NCBI GenBank assembly: GCA_036736205.1
Contig: DAINMX010000074.1
Location: 1 to 25,892, forward strand
Reading direction: 5' to 3'
DNA: 25,892 bases
DNA from: XYA12-FULL-58-9 sp001798605
Lineage (GTDB): Bacteria > Myxococcota > XYA12-FULL-58-9
Shown here one piece after another: positions 23,033 through 25,892 of this stretch. The stretch's first letter is position 1, and each line of letters begins with the position of its first letter. The position numbers were made by a program, and so were the translations under genes. The notes below the pieces were generated by a model that worked only from the letters and a program-made list of their open reading frames with translations, was not told the DNA's origin and searched no databases.

Positions 23033-23875
23033 TCAAGTCAGAAGCTCGAACGCTTGGGGCCAGTCGTGGGTGTTTGCCTTGGCCGTAAACGCCTTGGCCT
23101 CGGAATCCCAGATCAAGCTCCAGGTTGAACTGTCCATGTCATGCCTCAAGGTCCACTCGAACACCGAACCCAGTGTCTTCCCGTTCTGCTCAACCTGAAC
23201 GATTTCACCGCGGGTGTTGCAGGCAATGTCCCAGTTTTCAAAGAGCTGGTTGAGCGGTTCAAATCCATTGACGAGATCGTTGGTTGTTACAGTGTGACCG
23301 GCCAACCCATCGGGCAGTTCCCATTGCTCGGCTTCGGCCCGACGGATCTCTTTGTTCAGATAGTCAACCGATGCCTGCAGAAACTCCGTTCGCACAGCCT
23401 CCACGAGTGGACTCTGATCAGTCGCACCAAGGCTCTCCAGGTATTGGGCAATGGTCGACGAGACGGGTCGTTCTTGAACGCCGGCGTCTCGCTGCCACAT
23501 GAGACGGGCTCGAGTTTCGAGCTCGACCGAATCGGGGCCTGATATCTCCTGTTTGATCACTTCTGCGCCACCAGTGCGCCCCTGTGTCATCCAGACCTTC
23601 AACAATCTGCCTGAGTCAACGCCGATGCGCGCCTCGGAGGTTTTGTCGACACCGTGTCGTCCAATAAAATTGATGAGCGCTTGCTCGTCGGGGGTTCGAT
23701 GGCCACCGGTGCTGCCACACAGATTGACCAGGCCTTGTGCCTCCCTCCCCGACACCCCGTGGGGTAGGCTTTGCATGAGGAAGCCAGCGACCTTCTTTCC
23801 AACCCTAACAACTTCAGCGTTGCCATTGATGGCGTCGTTTTGTGTGTGGAACAGGCGAAGTGCAATTTTTGTCAT
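23033..23875 (-). CDS. Unrecognised 280-aa soluble protein
   Basis: A clean open frame with AGAGGA seven bases before the ATG. No signal peptide, membrane segment or family motif is seen. The first half has the stretches VGKKVAGFLMQSLPHGVSGRE and DEQALINFIGRHGVD; the second half is acidic and probably helical (TEFLQASVDYLNKEIRRAEA), ending in a Trp-rich beta-like part (EWTLRHDMDSSTWSLIWDSE). It is likely cytoplasmic. Neighbours are recJ downstream on the same strand and a divergent Cys-rich lipoprotein, neither of which suggests a function. The real-gene call rests on length, ribosome site and the absence of a better frame on either strand. Confidence 0.7.
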   Translation of the reverse strand: MTKIALRLFHTQNDAINGNAEVVRVGKKVAGFLMQSLPHGVSGREAQGLVNLCGSTGGHRTPDEQALINFIGRHGVDKTSEARIGVDSGRLLKVWMTQGRTGGAEVIKQEISGPDSVELETRARLMWQRDAGVQERPVSSTIAQYLESLGATDQSPLVEAVRTEFLQASVDYLNKEIRRAEAEQWELPDGLAGHTVTTNDLVNGFEPLNQLFENWDIACNTRGEIVQVEQNGKTLGSVFEWTLRHDMDSSTWSLIWDSEAKAFTAKANTHDWPQAFELLT

Positions 23876-24107
23876 GTGTATTTCCTCTGCACCTCACGGT
23901 GCGACGGTTGCTGCCCATATTCGAGGTGAGTTATCGGCAATTTCATCGCTGAGGTTGCGCCGCAATTGAAGGCCGAGAAGGCCGAAAACGGTGGACTTTG
24001 CCATCTGGCCAGAGCCAATCAAGTTCTTTGTGGAATAGGGGTGCAAAAGGGGTCGACGTCGTGGTGCGATTCGGGTATGCCGGGGCCGCCGCCACTAGGA
24101 GAAAACC

Positions 24108-25079
24108 ATGAAGTTGATGAGATTGTTGACCATCGCGATCGCTTTTGCTGCAACTCTACAGATTGGCTGCGCAGAGGACGCAACCGCCGAGTGCGGCAAC
24201 GGTGTGTGTGAGTCAGGAGAGACCAATCTAACCTGCCCAGGTGACTGTCCGGCAGCCGTCAACAACTGTGGCAACAGCCGATGTGACGTCGGTGAAAACC
24301 CCACCACCTGTGCCACCGACTGCCCAGTGGACATTTGCGGTAACCACGCCTGTGAGGCCACCGAGAACGTAACGTCGTGTCCAGGCGACTGCGCTGCCCC
24401 CGTCTGCCCGGACGGATTCTGCAACGGCACCGAAACCACCGCCACCTGCGCGCAAGATTGCCCTGCAGCAGTCTGCCCGGACGGATTCTGCAACGGCACC
24501 GAAACCACCGCCACCTGTCCAGCGGACTGCCCCGCCATCGACTGCGGCGATATCACCATCATTGGCAATGGTGCCGGCGCGGTCTGTGACAACAAGAATC
24601 CTTGCGACGGCGCTTGCCTGGTGCAAACCGAAGGTGCGGCCTCGGGCATCTGCTACCAAGAATGCATTCCAGGCCATTGCATTGACATGTGCATCGGCGA
24701 TGAGCAGTGCCTTACGCTGGCGGATGACGATGGCAATCCTGTGGTTGTCGATGGGGTTACTCAGGGCGTCTGCGGTGAGCCTCCGACCGGCGACACGGCG
24801 GTGTACGGTGACTGTAGTGAGTCGGCATGCGAGAGCGGCGCGTGTGCCGATTTGAGCCTTGGTGGAGCTGCGCCATTCTGCACGATTGAGTGCGACCAGG
24901 CTGCTGATCCGGTCTGCCCGTCCCATGGCACCTACCCGGGAACCTGTTCTTTGATGTTTTCGGGAACAACTCCTACCCATTGTGGCATCTTGTGTAACCC
25001 CGCTGAGGGCGATTGCCCCGAAGGGATGGAGTGCTTCGCCGCTGGAGGTGGGGGATTCTGCCTGTGGCCAGACGCGTAG
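24108..25079 (+). CDS. Cys-rich repeat lipoprotein
   Basis: A 323-aa predicted lipoprotein: a signal with lipobox QIGC (Cys21), then five ~23-residue repeats (residues ~28-146) of the form CGNGVCESGETNLTCPGDC, each with four Cys and acidic residues, followed by a second Cys-rich region (~147-323) without clear repeats. Such repeats are common in surface lipoproteins of Myxococcota and relatives and probably fold around disulfides, perhaps with bound metal; no enzymatic role is implied. The last two repeats are nearly identical. AGGAG lies seven bases before the ATG. Neighbours do not indicate a partner. Confidence 0.8.
   Translation: MKLMRLLTIAIAFAATLQIGCAEDATAECGNGVCESGETNLTCPGDCPAAVNNCGNSRCDVGENPTTCATDCPVDICGNHACEATENVTSCPGDCAAPVCPDGFCNGTETTATCAQDCPAAVCPDGFCNGTETTATCPADCPAIDCGDITIIGNGAGAVCDNKNPCDGACLVQTEGAASGICYQECIPGHCIDMCIGDEQCLTLADDDGNPVVVDGVTQGVCGEPPTGDTAVYGDCSESACESGACADLSLGGAAPFCTIECDQAADPVCPSHGTYPGTCSLMFSGTTPTHCGILCNPAEGDCPEGMECFAAGGGGFCLWPDA
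24402..24517. repeat. Recent internal duplication of a Cys-rich repeat
   Basis: A 47-base stretch (24402-24448) recurs without mismatch at 24471-24517, a period of 69 bases (23 codons). It encodes VCPDGFCNGTETTATC twice. Base-level identity, compared with the diverged earlier repeats, points to a recent in-frame duplication or conversion. Confidence 0.9.
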
Positions 25080-25141
25080 CCTGGGTGAGGTCCTACTCGC
25101 CGGATTCAGGCATGATGCACAAGAGGCGCAAGACGTCTGCC

Positions 25142-25170
25142 TTGACAGTGTCGAGTAACTAGACTATGTT
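25142..25170 (+). promoter_or_regulatory. Strong sigma70-type promoter of the Phd/VapC pair
   Basis: A consensus TTGACA (25142-25147) is separated by 17 bases from TATGTT (25165-25170). Transcription would be expected to begin near 25176-25178, which coincides with an in-frame ATG of the antitoxin. Confidence 0.6.
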
Positions 25171-25192
25171 CATGACCATGAAGCCAGTCATG
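25171..25192. promoter_or_regulatory. Inverted repeat over the antitoxin start, possible operator
   Basis: CATGAC (25171-25176) and GTCATG (25187-25192) are exact inverted arms with a 10-base spacer, directly downstream of the -10. Phd-family antitoxins bind such palindromes to repress their own operon. Short arms keep confidence low. Confidence 0.35.
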
Positions 25193-25423
25193 GTGAACAT
25201 CAACGAGGCCAAAACGCACCTTTCGGAGTACGCACGCCGGGTCAAACGCGGTGAGCGCATCATTCTCTGCGACCGCAACAAGCCATTTGCCGAGCTGCGG
25301 CGGCTGCCGGTAACCGCCGATGGCCGCAGGCCATTCGGGCTCGCCAAGGGCCGCATCAGCCTTCCCGACGACTTCAACGAACCCGACGACGAGCTCGAGG
25401 CTCTGTTTGATGACCCAAAGTGA
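25178..25423 (+). CDS. Phd/YefM-family antitoxin
   Basis: An 81-aa antitoxin. The N-terminal part MVNINEAKTHLSEYARRV and then GERIILCDRNKPFAELR is the standard Phd/YefM DNA-binding fold; the C-terminal half (ISLPDDFNEPDDELEALFDD) is the acidic toxin-binding tail with the familiar 'I.LPDDF..P..E' pattern of VapC partners. In-frame ATGs lie at 25166, 25172, 25178 and 25190. The upstream promoter places the likely transcript start at about 25178, so the first two cannot be translated and I chose 25178 as a leaderless start. Its stop overlaps the toxin start by four bases (GTGA). Confidence 0.88.
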   Translation: MKPVMVNINEAKTHLSEYARRVKRGERIILCDRNKPFAELRRLPVTADGRRPFGLAKGRISLPDDFNEPDDELEALFDDPK

Positions 25424-25806
25424 AGCTCCTTCTCGACACGTGCGTGCTTCTCTGGATGTTCGAAGGCAGTGATCGCATCAGCCCAGAATTGCAGAGCGCG
25501 CTGACAGACCTCGACAACGAGCTCTACTTCAGCGATGTGAGCCTGTTGGAAATCGTCATCAAATACCAACTCGGAAAGCTACCGCTTCCAAGAGCCCCTT
25601 CGCGGCTCATCCTACCCCTCGCGCGCAAGCACATGGTGGATCTGTGGCCCCACGACGCTACAAGCATACTCGGACTGGAGGCCCTGCCTCTTCTGCACCG
25701 CGATCCATTCGACCGCCTCTTGGTCGCGCAGGCCAGAGCGCACGCACTGACGCTCGTCACACCGGATACCAAGATCCACCAGTACGATGTGCGCTGGCGT
25801 TTCTAG
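25420..25806 (+). CDS. vapC: VapC-family PIN-domain toxin
   Basis: A 128-aa PIN-domain ribonuclease. The acidic metal-binding residues are visible: Asp6 in KLLLDTCVLLW, Glu44 in VSLLEIVIKYQLGK, Asp95 and Asp98 in HRDPFDRLLVAQA, and Asp116 in LVTPDTKI. The sequence fits the VapC subgroup paired with Phd-type antitoxins. Active members cut tRNA or rRNA and stop translation. Translation starts at a GTG overlapping the antitoxin stop, giving coupled synthesis. No frameshift or lost catalytic residue is seen, so the pair looks functional, in contrast to the RelE-like toxin at the other end of the window. Confidence 0.92.
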   Translation: MKLLLDTCVLLWMFEGSDRISPELQSALTDLDNELYFSDVSLLEIVIKYQLGKLPLPRAPSRLILPLARKHMVDLWPHDATSILGLEALPLLHRDPFDRLLVAQARAHALTLVTPDTKIHQYDVRWRF

Positions 25807-25892
25807 AACCCATTTCTACCCACAGCCATCACCCGGGCTCATTCAAATAATGCCGTACACGCAATTGTCACCGGAGCGGTTCAATGGGTTTT

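Noticed and set aside
24402..24517. CRISPR-like spacing of repeats
   Set aside because: The repeats are in frame within a Cys-rich coding sequence, number only two at base level, and no cas genes are near.
25807..25890. AACCCATT and AATGGGTT inverted repeat at the window's right end
   Set aside because: Only 8 bases and 68 apart, with no transposase; could be the edge of something outside the window but cannot be supported.

Overview
This 25.9-kb chromosomal window is moderately GC-rich. It probably comes from a delta-proteobacterial-type lineage (Myxococcota, Bradymonadota or a relative). That is an inference from a Tad locus with TadZ/CpaE-type genes, secreted lipoproteins with Cys-rich 'CGNG.CE.GE' repeats, a stand-alone FHA protein like the FHA domains of myxobacterial regulators, and a beta-propeller remnant. 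No rRNA, tRNA, CRISPR array, prophage or intact insertion sequence is visible.

Left edge (1-1325, accessory): the 3' remnant of a beta-propeller gene (minus strand) lies back to back with a short operon of an XRE regulator, a 64-aa antitoxin-like protein and a RelE/ParE-type toxin. The toxin's last 15 codons are knocked out of frame by one extra base. A 17-bp palindrome sits in the presumed promoter.

1394-5069 (minus): a 38-aa membrane protein, then a tightly coupled operon (ATGA overlaps) of an exported TAP-like alpha/beta hydrolase, a NatA-type ABC ATPase and a NatB-type permease. The hydrolase signal peptide is built from six tandem 15-bp repeats.

5244-16976 (plus, core of the window): a complete tad/flp tight-adherence pilus locus. 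It runs flp1, flp2, cpaA, tadE, cpaB, cpaC, cpaE, cpaF, tadB, tadC, tadD, a small lipoprotein, tadG, an FHA protein and a lipoprotein. Two prepilins are cleaved by CpaA, CpaC forms the outer-membrane secretin, CpaB and TadD assist it, and CpaF powers the TadB/TadC platform. CpaE probably positions the machine, and TadE and TadG are minor or pseudopilin-like parts. Most genes from cpaA onward overlap or nearly touch. Long gaps occur only at flp1-flp2 and tadE-cpaB, and both carry repeats or inverted repeats. The last three additions (small lipoprotein, FHA, C-terminal lipoprotein) are the least understood part.

17102-22949 (core metabolism and repair): a membrane-fused spermidine-synthase-like protein (plus) converges on an operon of ornithine aminotransferase and a multi-pass membrane acyltransferase-like protein (minus), preceded by recJ (minus). 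A 48-bp imperfect tandem duplication covers the stop codon at the convergent junction.

23033-25892 (accessory): an unrecognised 280-aa protein (minus), a Cys-rich repeat lipoprotein (plus), and a Phd/VapC toxin-antitoxin pair whose strong promoter implies a leaderless antitoxin mRNA.
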